From the NCBI GenBank assembly GCA_000827265.1, contig KN834757.1, positions 1,051,554-1,115,553 on the forward strand: a DNA stretch of 64,000 bases. Direction: 5' to 3'. The stretch comes from Collybiopsis luxurians FD-317 M1. Taxonomy: Eukaryota > Basidiomycota > Agaricomycetes > Agaricales > Omphalotaceae. Below the pieces are notes generated by a model, which was not told the origin of the DNA, did not search any database, and worked only from the letters and a program-made list of their open reading frames with translations. A program made the position numbers and the translations under genes. Positions 22,471-33,690 of this stretch are shown one piece after another; the first letter of the stretch is position 1; the number at the start of each line of letters is the position of its first letter.

Positions 22471-23886
22471 CTAAGGCAAGCACTGGCTGTAATACGCGTT
22501 AATCACAGTGCAAGTCGTACCGGCAACGCAAGCCGTAGGTCCTGTCCAACCGATCCCTCCGCTACATGGTGTTCATCAGACAGGAAGTAACAAATCTCGC
22601 GAGACTTACCATTGACCCCATTCAGCTGAGGTTCCCCCCGTACCAGTACCGCCTCCTGTACCAGTGCCGCCTCCCGTACCTGTGCCACCTCCAGTACCCG
22701 TACCACCTCCAGTACCTGTACCACCCCCCGTACCAGTCGACCCGCTATGCAGAGGATAAGTGGCGTTCCAAAATAATACTGCAAGCTACATACGTGATAC
22801 CGAACCACGCCAAATCGATAGTCTCATGAACCGGGACAGTATGACCAACCCCAGCGGCCGAATATCCGACGACTTGAGACCCGTACGTGGTCATCGTGTA
22901 TCCACTTTGCGGATCATTAGCCGTGGTAGTAGTCGCTGTTTGCGATAAACCAAAGACATTGGTCCATTCTTTGATTTCTTCGCCATAGTTGGGGTAGTAG
23001 AGCGTCGTATCGGCTGTTCCGTGCCAGAGCATCATCTTTGGACGTGAGCCTATTAATTAATCAAGACATCAATGCGAGAAGTAGGTTGTTTGGAAAGGCT
23101 GCCTCACCTGTGTAGCCAGAATAAGCAGCTCGGACTTGGTCACCCTATATATTCGTTAGTTCTCTGCCGATTATCCCTGTTAAGAGCGTCCTTACCCATT
23201 GCTGAGCAGTCTTGATGAGTTGACCTTCGGCACACTGCGAGTTCCAGTCGCTTGATCCCGCGAAACATCCAAACGGTACACCAGAGTATGCAGAGGCGGC
23301 CGCGAAAAGTTCTGGGTAAGAACCAGCCATGACATTGGTCATCATAGCTAGGTACTGTAAGTCAGCCGCACATTTTTCAAATAATCAGAGTACCTACCTC
23401 CAGAAGAAGTTCCAGTGACAAATACTTTGCTCGCGTCTACTCCGTAGTGACTAATCTATTGAAAATGTACATTAATGCTTCTTTCAACGCCAGTAAGTTA
23501 CTTACAGCGTAGGTGACCATCGAAGCGATACCTTGCGAATCGCCTCCACCATTGTGACTCAACGTCTGAGGTGTATTGACGTCGAAACAGCCTCCACTTC
23601 TCGGAGAGTTGGGATAGATGACCAAGAATCCGTACTGGTCTGCGAGGTTGGCATACTGGGTGCCCTGGAAGTACGCTTGGGCTGTTCCAGTACAGTAGTG
23701 AATAGCGACAATGAGAGGCAGAGGAGAAGCAAGTTTGGCGGGTTTGTACAGGAACATGCCCACATTATTGGGATTTGCACCGAAAGTACCACTTGCTATC
23801 TGCGTCAAGGGCTGCGTAGCGCCATTGACGAAAGTGGTCCACGATGAGAGGAGCACGGCCAAAGCAGGAAGAGCAAACCTAAGCAT
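22471..23886 (-). CDS. Secreted CE1 acetylxylan/feruloyl esterase with C-terminal CBM1
   Basis: Seven exons (23506-23886, 23398-23455, 23196-23347, 23108-23144, 22794-23049, 22610-22744, 22471-22561) sum to 369 residues. Residues 1-22 are a signal peptide (cleavage near VNGA). The esterase PHB-depolymerase-like domain has [14 protein letters not shown], the nucleophile elbow GTSSG ([10 protein letters not shown] follows), the Asp region [13 protein letters not shown] and the His in [11 protein letters not shown] Gly/Thr linker of about six GTGTGG units leads to a CBM1 ([20 protein letters not shown], ending YYSQCLP) with the conserved Cys and aromatic residues that bind cellulose. The enzyme removes acetyl or feruloyl side groups from xylan outside the cell during plant cell-wall breakdown. 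Exon 4 is only 37 nt. The CBM1 splice (TG/C) restores the first Cys. Confidence 0.92.
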
Positions 23887-24312
23887 GTTTCCTTCGATGT
23901 TTGTTGGATATTGAGCGACATTTTATACTACAGCATTTTCCTTCGTCCATATCGATGTTCCACCGTTCACGACGCGCCAAGACTTCCAGATAGATCATCT
24001 GAGCGTGCAATACTGTAATAATGAACGGTTTACTCGCGTGAACTCCGCCAAGCGAACGCTTGCAGCGTTTAATTCCCATTAAATCAACATAAACTAAGGG
24101 GAAGAGAATATAACGGCCTTTCTTCGCGTACTTCCGTTTCCGAAGTTTTGCAAGAAGAATGGCCTCGAAGGAGAACATCAAGCGAACAGCCGGTGCAAAT
24201 CAAGCTCCCTGTCAAGCATTCTGTGGCTGCAAAACCGATGAGTGAAAGCCTGCCGGGGTCTGGCGAAAACTTGGAGAATCGAACAGCGTAAAGCATCTAT
24301 TTCCCTTTGCAT
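23887..24312. other. Intergenic region, esterase promoter and TSR3 3' end
   Basis: 426 bp. It contains the esterase TATA box and presumably the 3' UTR of TSR3. No other gene seen. Confidence 0.4.
23921..23927 (-). promoter_or_regulatory. TATA box of the CE1 esterase gene
   Basis: TATAAAA on the minus strand, about 35 bp upstream of the ATG at 23886, implying a very short 5' leader. Strong TATA boxes are typical of regulated secreted-enzyme genes. Confidence 0.5.
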
Positions 24313-25728
24313 CTACTCATCATCCGAATCAGATAGCGGGGGCTGTTTTGAAGAGACTTTCTCCGAGATTGCTTCCTCGACATACTCTCGCTTTCCCCCG
24401 CATACCCTTGATCCGGAGTCATCTTCACTTCCAGAAACACTAGTACGTTTTTCTCCATCCTCATCTCCATCCTCACCATCGTCATCTTCTCCTGAGCTTT
24501 CCTGCCGTCGATGATTTGGGTTTTTGAATAAGAGATCTTCACCATCAAGACCGAAGTCGGACGAGTTGATATGTGCGTCTAGCGTAGGGAACGTCTGCAT
24601 GAGCCAAACACGGTAAAGAAAGAAAAAGCACTGACTCTTCTCTCTCCTCGATTCCTCCCAGCTATTTTCCAACTCATCGATGACCTGATCCTGAGCCGCG
24701 CTAACTTCAGCTGCGGTGGTACATTTTTTATATTTTTCCAGAAAAGGTCTGAGTTTGGCTGGTTGGTAAGGAAGGACGAAAAGTCAAATTTTTACCCACC
24801 GATTAACCTGATAAAATGACCCTCCCCATCCAAATCCAGCCAACAACGTCTCTGCATAAGAATCAAAACCAGTGATGTAAAAAGCTGCAGCGAGAGCTTC
24901 AACACAGTTTAACCTCCATGGTTTACCATAGTTGGTGGGATTAGTTGCGATGAGGTAAGGTACTAATATAATGATATTGGCATTAGGAAGAAGCAGGACA
25001 GTCGCAGGTAAAACTCTCTCCAAAATTACGCACATAACCTTTCGTGAGGACTAGCGATCTTTCCAAATGGAACGTCGTCTAGACGTGCCCAGGAGCATTC
25101 GACGACAGCGAGACCGCTTTGAAATATGATATCTCGGTCTGAAGGGGAAATTACTTGAGTTCCCTTAGGTCTTTAGGAATCATCGAAGCGAAGGGTCAGA
25201 GATCAACGTGAGTAACGGAAAGTCGAAAACTCACGTAACGACGATGCCTCTGAACCTTCCCTGACCGACTTTCATTTCTTTTATAAGTCCTAGTCTCGCG
25301 AGTTTCTTGCCTGAACATCTTCGTGGGTCACAGTGGTCGAAATCCTAGATAGATACATTACCCGGAGCACTGCCAATCATAAGTCATACTCACCCACATA
25401 GCTACGGGAACGTCTATTCGCCTTTTTCTGGGTGAGGAATTTTTATCCAAATCGGAGGCTGGAAGGAAGAAGTGAAATTATGCCACAAAGCGATAGATGG
25501 AAACGTACAGCTTGTGCTAGCAGTTGTATCCTCATCTGAAGAATCATTGTTATCATCGATAATACTCTCCGGCTTTCCGTCATTATCAACATATCGTTCA
25601 TATCGCTCCGTCACACCTCTGGTAGTTCCACTGTGTCCTTTTCCTTTTCCTCTTCCCCGTCCACCTCGTCCACCTCTCCCGCGTCTCGACGGGATTGCTG
25701 TGAAATCGGAGTTGTTTTTACGACCCAT
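24313..25728 (-). CDS. TSR3: 18S rRNA aminocarboxypropyltransferase TSR3
   Basis: A multi-exon gene of roughly 300 residues. The first exon is an RG-rich basic tail ([20 protein letters not shown]). The conserved domain begins [20 protein letters not shown], followed by [33 protein letters not shown] and [17 protein letters not shown], with [20 protein letters not shown] and FGWGGSFY further on. These are hallmark blocks of Tsr3, which uses S-adenosylmethionine to finish the hypermodified m1acp3-pseudouridine in the 18S rRNA decoding region during late 40S maturation. The C-terminus is an acidic, Ser-rich extension ([16 protein letters not shown], ending SDSDDE) with CK2-type sites. Exons join through standard GT-AG sites. 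Confidence 0.92.
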
Positions 25729-25764
25729 TCAATAGACAGTCGTGGTGAAGAAAAACCGGCTGAA

Positions 25765-25776
25765 ATAAGCGCTTAT
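25765..25776. promoter_or_regulatory. ATAAGCGCTTAT palindrome upstream of TSR3
   Basis: A perfect 12-bp palindrome centred about 42 bp upstream of the TSR3 ATG. It shares the GCGCTTA core with sites upstream of RPL4 and ARB1. Confidence 0.4.
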
Positions 25777-25824
25777 CAATGTAGAGTAGTGCAAAAACAA
25801 AAATTCAGACAATCAATCAGAACA

Positions 25825-25920
25825 TACACCGTTCGGGAATCGAACCCGAGCCGCTTGCTCACGTGTGTGGTGTGGCGTCCGCATGGAAGGCAAGCATGAT
25901 AACCACTTCACCAACGGTGT
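25825..25920 (-). tRNA. tRNA-Gly(TCC), intron-containing
   Basis: Acceptor ACACCGT pairs with ACGGTGT, discriminator A. Anticodon stem CTTGC pairs with GCAAG; the loop CTTCCA gives TCC at positions 34-36, followed by a 24-nt intron. T-arm TCGGG-TTCGATT-CCCGA. The 5' base is A rather than the more common G of tRNA-Gly. Confidence 0.88.
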
Positions 25921-26107
25921 ATAATTTTATATGACTGTTTTACTGAATACCTGTTAATTCAGCAGTGACTGTTACGAGTAGTATATATACGTCAAATATA
26001 CATCAAGCAGAAATGGTAAATTCGAACTAAAGTAAAAGAGGAACCGAGTTACATGGCAGTCAAGTCTTTATCTAGACTATAATTACCTCCCCCCAGAAGA
26101 AAAAGAA

Positions 26108-28775
26108 TTACTGCCTCGCCTTGATCAATATGGGCATTTGTTTGCCCTCTGTTGAGCAGACTTGTCAGTCTTGAGCTTCACCACCAACCGCACCGTAAGA
26201 CTTACCCTTCCACTTGTTCCTCTTCATTGGCAAGATCAGACCGAACGGTACCGCTTGGACTTCGTCCAACTCTCCGGAAGGCGGGGGTGAAATCTCAAAC
26301 TTCTCAAGTAGGCCGAACAAGAGGGCTTGAAGTTCCATGATGCTGAAGTCGTGAAAAGATGAGAATCTTACAGTGAGGGAGTTTGCAAGATGACTTGCGC
26401 GAAACGCCATCCAATGCAAGCCCGGATGCCTGCGCCTAGCACAATCAGCATGGTCAGCTAATGAGATTCTCTTTGGCATTCGACTGATCCCTCACTAAAA
26501 GTCAACCTGTTATGACGGTAAATAACTAGCTTTCAAGGCGAAGGATATTTATTGTATGGCACCCACAAATTGGCATAAACACCCAAAGTAGTGGTCTTCC
26601 TGGATGGTTCGAGGAATCGTTCTGGATTCCAGATTTCCGCATCTTGACCCCAAATCTGAGGGAGTCTAAGGCGCACCAGTCAACCTGATGATCTCGCAAA
26701 CAAAGGAAACCCTCAGGCTCACTTGTTATACATGGCAATGTTAATGGTTATTCTCTGTGCCTTGCTGATGGGGATCTGAGAAATCAAGTCTCCCGAAACG
26801 CTGGTCACTGGGAACTCAAGGGGAATGACGTCGTCCGACTGGGCTTCGCGAGTGAGATTCGAAACCTATAGCCAGATATAAGCAGTAGAAGTATACGAGA
26901 ACATGAAAGAGCTTACAATAGGGTAACATCTCAGGGTTTCCTAAAATTGATGGTCAAAGCCAAGCTTTAGTCGCCACGACTCCAAAAAGTACCTTGATAA
27001 CCGCATTGAAAAACGGCATGGAATCCAGATCCTGTGCAGTGGGATCGTTCACTCCAATGCGCTCACGCGTTTCTCGGATTTCCTGATAAAGGCGGGCTTG
27101 ACACTTGGGATTCTTGGCAAGCTCGTACAGTATCCATGTCTGGATTTTGCGTCAGTCTGATTTTAAAACTCGTTCGGGAGGTTTTTACCGTCGTGCTAGC
27201 GGTCGTTTCGTGTCCTATAAGCAGCGTTCAAACAATGAGCATTTCTTCAAATTAAAAGAAGCCTGCTCGTTACCTGCGATGATGAAAGTGCTGAATCGAT
27301 AACGTGAGGATCATGGTCATTGATAGACGCTGTATGCTGCTTACGCTATTTGGGAAAGGACTTCATGCTCGCTCATTGCTTTCTTCTCATCGTCCTCCTG
27401 ATTAGCGCGGACAAGAATGCTCAGAATATCTTTGTTATCCTCTTCGGCAAGTTTTTCCCTGGTGCCTCTCTCGAGAATAGGCCTGCCGACTCTCTTCGAT
27501 GCGTTCAAGAAACCCAAAAATCTTTTCTCCTCTTTCGAAGGAAATTTCAGGAGGAAATTCGCGAGGGGTTCGGGTAGATCGCGGCGGAAGGCCCGGTATA
27601 GCAGTTGCCGTTTCCGAGGGTGAAGACGAGAATCAACACTGGGTTCAAAATAAGATACCCCTACACCATTATCAGGTGGGGGACGTACAATAACTTTTCA
27701 AAGATCGATCCCAGTTCTGTCTCGTTTCCATCTAGCGCTCCAAACTTGTAACCAAACGCACCTGAAAATGTGCAGATTAAAATCCATGAATTAGGGAAGG
27801 CAAAATAACCGCAGACTTTCTCCTATGACATCCAAAGTTATTTTTGGAAGCCAGCTCGAGACATTGATAACAGTTTCCCCATTGGCAGCACCTTCGATCT
27901 GCTGCTGCCATATTGCCGCCAGCTGGCCAGCACAGATCTTTAGTTAGTAACAGACGGAGGATTCAGTGAATCAAACTTGCCCTTGAAGTAGAACGTTGAA
28001 ACAATTCCAGAAACTGCCTTAGCTGCTTCGCAGAAAATGCTGGATTGAGAGCTTTCCTTTGCCGGTTATGAATTTCGCCTGAGAAAACAATGAGGAAAGC
28101 ATATATTTATTTAGAAAGTGATAACATGCCGTCGACGTTCACAATGCCGTGTCCAAGCAGATAGCTGGTGATCTGCTTCATGTCCTGGGGCTTAGGGAAA
28201 CGGTACCTTGATAAGGAGACGGATTTCAGATGACCACTGACGTGCGTGAAAAAAGGCCCACCCGCTGGTGTGAAGTATATATTGTAGAGCTAGAGCTGGA
28301 CTTTAGACCATACTTCTTTGTCCCTGAACTGATAGTCGAATTACCTCGAGGATCAGATATCATTAGCATATCTTCCTGTTTCGCTGTTTCATCATTCATA
28401 AATTAACTGCAATGTGAATTTCCACTTACGGAAAAATAACTTTTGCATCGGAAAGCAGTTCCGTATTCCTTAAACCACTTGGACTCGAGGTGACAAAGCT
28501 CCTGTAAGTAAGGTATTAAAAAAGTATAAGATGAAAAAGAAGATTGAATGAACCTCTTGGTAAAGTAGTTCATAATCCGCCCCTAAAATGCTAATGGTCA
28601 GTGATACGATAGACAAGAACGACAAGAATGTACCCAGGAAGATCGACTTTCTCGGGGGACCTCTGAGATACTTCAACGATTTGCGCAGATGCCGATAGAT
28701 TAGGCCACAGTAGAAGATATAGGCGGTGGGTATCAAAACAAGTGCAAGGATGGCGCGAGTGGTAAAGGAGAGCAT
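26108..28775 (-). CDS. Cytochrome P450 monooxygenase (microsomal, basidiomycete type)
   Basis: A gene of about 540 residues with more than ten introns. The N-terminus is a membrane anchor (MLSFTTRAILALVLIPTAYI) followed by a Pro-rich hinge (RGPPRKSIFLG). The I-helix oxygen-binding motif reads GHETTAST, the K-helix region contains LYQEIRETRERIG, and a PERF element appears as NPERFLEPS. The heme ligand region is GVYANLLTFSAGIRACIG, with Cys as the thiolate ligand. Three splice choices are dictated by this motif: a donor inside VYANL, an 11-nt exon (26496-26506), and a GC-AG intron (26343-26398) after GWRFA. The C-terminus ends QMPILIKARQ. Such enzymes hydroxylate secondary metabolites, xenobiotics or lipids with a CPR partner in the ER; the substrate is unknown. 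No biosynthetic cluster partners are visible next to it. Confidence 0.9.
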
Positions 28776-30337
28776 TTTGGGAACTACGAACAAAGTGAAC
28801 TTCCCGAAACATTTAAATATCTCGATGTTGTGGGAAGAGAAGACACTTCCTTGAAGGAAGTACGGGCGCCGAGAAGTAAGCCATCCTACGTGAAAATAGG
28901 AGAAAAGGCGCGTTACAATGTACAACGCGGGAAAGATTTCCAAGGTGGAGACTCGAATGCATGGCACGACGTGATCTTGACGGTACCTACTGCCCGGTGA
29001 TATTTTAAGTGACAAATAGAAAAAGAGTCCAGAACGACTTTAGGATTCCCGATTGACGTCTGAAATTCTGTAAGTAGGCATAGTAGGAGCAAGCACTTGG
29101 TCTATCGGTTCATGCATAGATCTATCCATATGTCTACCCCACAATTTCAAGTCTTTAGTTTTGTCATTTTCTTTGATCCAAGTTCACTTCGAAGCTGGGG
29201 AGGATATTTCAGGAAAGTGGCAGTTTTGAAAATGGATGCAATGATGACCTGGTCATCTCGATTGTGCCATGTCCTTACCGTGTCCTTACGTTGAGGCGCA
29301 GCATCGAGGAATCTTGGGCACTGATGTGCTTGAGCTGTCACTGATAATTTCGAATGTTACGGGAAAAGTGAAGCCGTTACAATTGGTAATGAGGTAATCG
29401 TTATTTGACAAAAATGAGACGAAATTCAATGGGATAAGATAGGTCGATTCGGAATAGAAGAAATGGATAATCAAAGGATTATGTTTAATCCTAGTTTCCG
29501 AGTGTTTGGCTGAAGCTTGGCTCCGGTCACAGGCGGTTTTCCAATCCTGGAGTGGACGGTTCTGAACCAAACGCTGAGTATAGGTGTGGGTGGGTCGGAG
29601 ACGAAAAGTACACAATGTACGCGAGTTGCTCAGCGCGGTGGTGGGAGTTTGTCAAGAGTTTGTGCCTAATTGCAACCTAATTGGGCGGTACGTTACATAC
29701 TTCCCACCACCGTATCTTATCTAACATCTTATCCTCTGTCAAGGCTGCTTTGAGGCTGCCTGTCTATACATGAATGGAGAAAGGCCCGAGCATGTCAGCC
29801 ATCCGGGCATACACGGCCGCCACGACTGGAATCTGAGCTTTCACAGCTTTTCTTGAGCTAAAATTAAGGGTGCAGAAGGTGCATGATAAAAATCATCCTC
29901 CCATTCTCTCTCTCTCTTGCCCCTGGCCTCAACTTTATAAAATAGAAATCGCTCGCTCATCCGCAGACATAGATCAAGCCGAGGTGTGCGGAACGTAACC
30001 GACTCGGAGGTGAAGCATACCGTAGCATCATCACTGCTTTCGGGCGATGTATGAAGTAAAGATTTTGGAGGCCTTTGCTTACTTCTGTTCCGACAGGTTC
30101 GTCGCTTGAGTGACAGTTTACATTCGTACTCACAGGAAATATTAACCGAACAATCAAAATGAACTTTTGGTAATACTTCTTGAAAAGCATCATCAAAAGC
30201 ACCAAAAGATCTCCGCAAAGATTACAGCATGTCAAAGCGACCTCTACGATGTCAACTATAGACATTCAGTTACCACAGAGATAATATATAGTGACCGCCA
30301 ATCCAGTAAACATTAACCTACTGCTGACATGGATGGG
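28776..30337. other. Intergenic region between P450 promoter and ARO2 3' end
   Basis: About 1.56 kb. It includes the P450 promoter. A minus-strand frame starting at 30265 (MSIVDIVEVALTCCNLCGDL) is hydrophobic/amphipathic and could be the first exon of a small protein, but no splice combination gives a convincing product. No tRNA or repeat seen. Confidence 0.35.
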
Positions 30338-31848
30338 TTAAGAGCTCCCTCTTGTAGCCTTTGCACCGCCAGGCATGACCATGGTCGGTGGCAAAGTCGT
30401 TATCGGGGGCAACAACGCCGCTGCCGTCGTTCTCGCATTCTGAATCAGCAGATGATCCATTACGACCAGTGCAGCCATCGCCTCGACTATAGGCACTGCG
30501 CGGGGAACGACACAGGGATCGTGACGGCCGCGAGCAGCGAGGGATCCCGGAGTACCGTCGTATTGGGCTGTGGCCTGGGCTTGAGAGATAGTTGCTGGAG
30601 ATTTGAAGCCGATGCTAGGGAGAGACAGCAGTTGAGAGGGGGGGAAAGGCTTCGACGTGAGCATGTGCAACTGACCGGAAGTAAATATCCTCCCCGTTGG
30701 TGATTCCGCCTTGAACACCTCCGCTCCAATTGGTCTCCGTCCCTAGCCTACCGTTTTCACGAACGACAAATAGATCGTTATGTCTGCTCCCAGGGACTTG
30801 AGTACCGCGGAAGCCTGAACCAATTTCGAAAGCTTTGGTGGCGGGTATGGAGAGCATAGCATGTGCGAGAGTGGCTTCGAATTTGTCGAAACATGGTTCA
30901 CCGAGACCTGATGGGACATTGCGGATGACACATGTGACGATGCCGCCAATGGAATCTGAGGCTTCTTTGGCTCGAATAATTCGCTGGAATTGAATGTGAG
31001 AATGTACTAGACAAACAAGAGGATGAACATACTTGAGTCATTCGCTGAGCAGTCTCTGGATGTGGACATCGAATAGAGTCCTTGTCCACCTGCTCCCTAG
31101 TAACAGTGGACAAGAGTTTTCGGAATTCCTCGCTTAGTGCATCCTCGACTTGGTCATCATCATCGTTTGCAGATGATGGTGTATGGACATCAGTCGAAGG
31201 AATACTGATTTTGCCTACGGATGATACGAAAGCGACGATCTCTATTCCATAGGCTGTTTTTAGGTATTTTTCAGCTATGGCTCCGGCAGCGACTCGACCT
31301 AGATCGAAGTTGGTCAGAGGTAGGGATACCCGGGGTTAGGGAGTGAGTATACCGATTGTTTCTCTGGCACTACTTCTCCCTCCGCCGCTGCTGGCTTTGA
31401 TACCGTATTTTTCGAGATAGGTGTAATCCGCATGACTCGGCCGCGGGTACAAGTCCGTTTCAGAATAATCGTGGGGACGTTGGTCTTCGTTCTTGACCAT
31501 GAGAGCTATGGGGGTTCCAAGAGTAACATCTTGCTCTAAACCACTCTGGAGAAGGACGCGATCTTTCTCGTTCCTCTGAAAGTATTATCAAGAAGCGATC
31601 GAGTTGGATGGCGGGAATGGATACGAACGGGAGTTGTAAGATTGCTCTGCCCTGGTCTTCTTCTATTGAGTTGGATTTGGATGTCTTCTGCGGTCAGTGT
31701 CAAGCCCTGAGATGTGTATGAGTCGATGATAGAACGATACTAGATTCGAAATACTTGCTGGAGGACAACCATCTATGATAGCGCCCACTGAAGCGCAGTG
31801 ACTTTCGCCAAAGGTTGTAACGCGGAAAAGGTGGCCAAAGGTGGACAT
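30338..31848 (-). CDS. ARO2: Chorismate synthase
   Basis: A multi-exon gene, near full length for the family. Signature 1 is [18 protein letters not shown] with the catalytic His; further blocks are [62 protein letters not shown], and [18 protein letters not shown]. The C-terminus keeps [20 protein letters not shown]. The enzyme removes phosphate from EPSP to make chorismate, the last step of the shikimate pathway, using reduced FMN; fungal enzymes also reduce flavin with NADPH. The first intron (31707-31758) must be GC-AG: only the GCAAGT donor joins GCPP to [10 protein letters not shown]. It lies head-to-head with an unknown gene, 175 bp apart. Confidence 0.95.
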
Positions 31849-32023
31849 TTGTGAGGGAAAAGTGGGAGCAGAGTTGAGATTTTATAGGAGAAAATGGAGC
31901 ACTGCTATGGGCTGTACGCCCGCGGCCGCGTCTCGAGTGAGTAAAAGTAAAAAATATGTAGAATAGACGCCCACCCTCCCATACAGTCGTGGGCGCTTAT
32001 TATCTCTATACACTGCAACCTCC

Positions 32024-32735
32024 ATGTCCGCCACCGCCCAGCCAACATCTAATCGTTCCAGATATCAGAACAGGAAAAAGGTCAACGAGGACGCTTCATA
32101 TGTTGGCCCTGCCAGCTCCAGTTCAGCTGGGGTCAAGAGACAGGCCCAAGACAGACTTGACGACTCTTCCCGAGTCAAGAGGAAAAAGGTCGAGCCTGTT
32201 CCTCTTGTGCAGAACAAAGTCCTTGAGGTTGAGCACAGAATATCTATGGTGTGTCCCTCTTCAAATTCATATTTTTTGTCTAATTTGACCCCCGCCACAA
32301 TCTCAGGTCGATTTCGTCAAAATGCCCTCCCCTTTCATCCACAGATATCTACACACCTTTGACCTTATACCTTCCATTCGCCCTCTTCCAATCTCTGCAA
32401 ATGAACCCCAGCCTCCATACTCACTTGGTCCTGGATACCACCAACCGTCTCGCCCGCCTTCCCCTACAGCCGTAACACCCGCCAATCGACCCCGACGCGA
32501 CCCAAATGCTAAAGACCCGGCGCGTAGACGGAGCTCAAGGTTGTCTGAAGAGGAAATATTCTATCAACGAACTCCCATACTCGCCGACGTTCACGATCTT
32601 CACATCGTGCTCGCTGGCGTGGCGGAGAAGCATTTCAGGGAAATGGCGCCTATTACGGGCAGAGAGGAGGTCGATACTCTTGCGGCGTTTATGTGTGCAA
32701 TAGAAAATAAGAAGGGTGCTAGATGGAGTAGATGA
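32024..32735 (+). CDS. Unrecognised protein with basic, nuclear-signal-like N-terminus
   Basis: Two exons (32024-32248, 32307-32735) with a 58-nt GT-AG intron in phase 0 give 217 residues. The N-terminal half is disordered and basic (RYQNRKKVNED, RVKRKKVEP, a likely nuclear localisation signal). The middle is Pro-rich. The C-terminal 60 residues (RRSSRLSEEEIFYQRTPILA, then HIVLAGVAEKHFREMAPITG) look helical and ordered, ending KKGARWSR. I do not recognise the family. The promoter region shared with ARO2 holds a GGGCGCTTAT element at 31991-32000. An in-frame ATG at 32024 with a reasonable context is used. Confidence 0.65.
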
Positions 32736-32969
32736 CTATCGGTTCGTCCTTCCTTCCATGACATTCGATGTAGATTGCTCACTGTCCCGCTGTCATAGCT
32801 GTTTGTTTATTCCTACGCGTTATTCCTTTCTGCATCTTGTACAAACTGTAATCATACAAGACATCGCTTCATAATCATACACGACAGTTTCTTCAGGATG
32901 TCCGTTTGGAAATCGAAGCCGCATGCAAGGCAAGACTTGGTCATCCCTCGCGGCAATAAGGCATTCGAA

Positions 32970-33690
32970 TTACGCCTTCTTTACATGCCTTTCAAACTTC
33001 TTTATCATCGCTTGTTTCTCTGACTCCTCTACTCCCTCGAACAAATTAACAAGCACCTCCATTGTTAAGAATTTATGGTCTTCCCAGTGAAATCCGGGAA
33101 CAACAACCTCAGTTATCAAGCATCCATGGCCTGATTCGAGGTTCTTTGGCAGAAGCTGAGACATTTTCCATACTCCAGTTCCAACGAGGAGCAGGCGGGC
33201 CTCCCCGGCACTGACATTGGTCCCCATGATGCGCTTTTCGATCTTGGGGGAATGAGTTGGGTGGATAAGGGTGTATTCTGCACGACCTTGGTGTAGAACG
33301 TGGTATGTCTGGAAAGATTTCCTTGATGCATCTATAGCTTCCAAGGGAACGGACGTACGACTGATTTGTTCATGTGGATGACACCGCTGGGGCTGTCTTT
33401 TGTGAGGAGATAGTAGATTGAGGTTCCCAACGAGCGAGGCTCGTTGTCTGCAAGTACAGTATGTACAGCTCAAGTACGATAGCGGCAACTTGCGCAAAGA
33501 ATGCTCACTGGAAAAGGGCGATGGAACCTGCGCGGTCTGTTGGTCCGTTTCCACAAAGTAACCTGTAGATAGAAAGCACGAGCGATGAGAGCGGGGTGTA
33601 CATATCATTCTGCGACGACTAAACACCTCCTTCCGGATGTTCTAGTAGATTTAACTCTTGAATAAGAACGTCCGTTGGCTTCCAGCTCAT
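32970..33690 (-). CDS. Cupin_5 (DUF985) domain protein
   Basis: Starts at ATG 33688-33690 (MSWKPTDVLIQELNLLEHPEG). Four exons join as HPEGGYFVETDQQTAQVPSP, then EPRSLGTSIYYLLTKDSPSG, then MNKSTYHVLHQGRAEYTLI, then the long last exon with GEARLLLVGTGVWKMSQLLP and ITEVVVPGFHWEDHKFLTME. These are the family blocks of Cupin_5, a beta-barrel family of about 170-200 residues, with E, H and H residues placed as in sugar- or metal-binding cupins. The biochemical role is not established. Reading without introns gives a longer frame whose N-terminal half is spurious. Confidence 0.88.

Noticed and set aside
29841..30265. Possible small hydrophobic-protein gene starting at 30265
   Set aside because: The first exon looks plausible, but no GT-AG combination gives a convincing second exon; kept only as a note.
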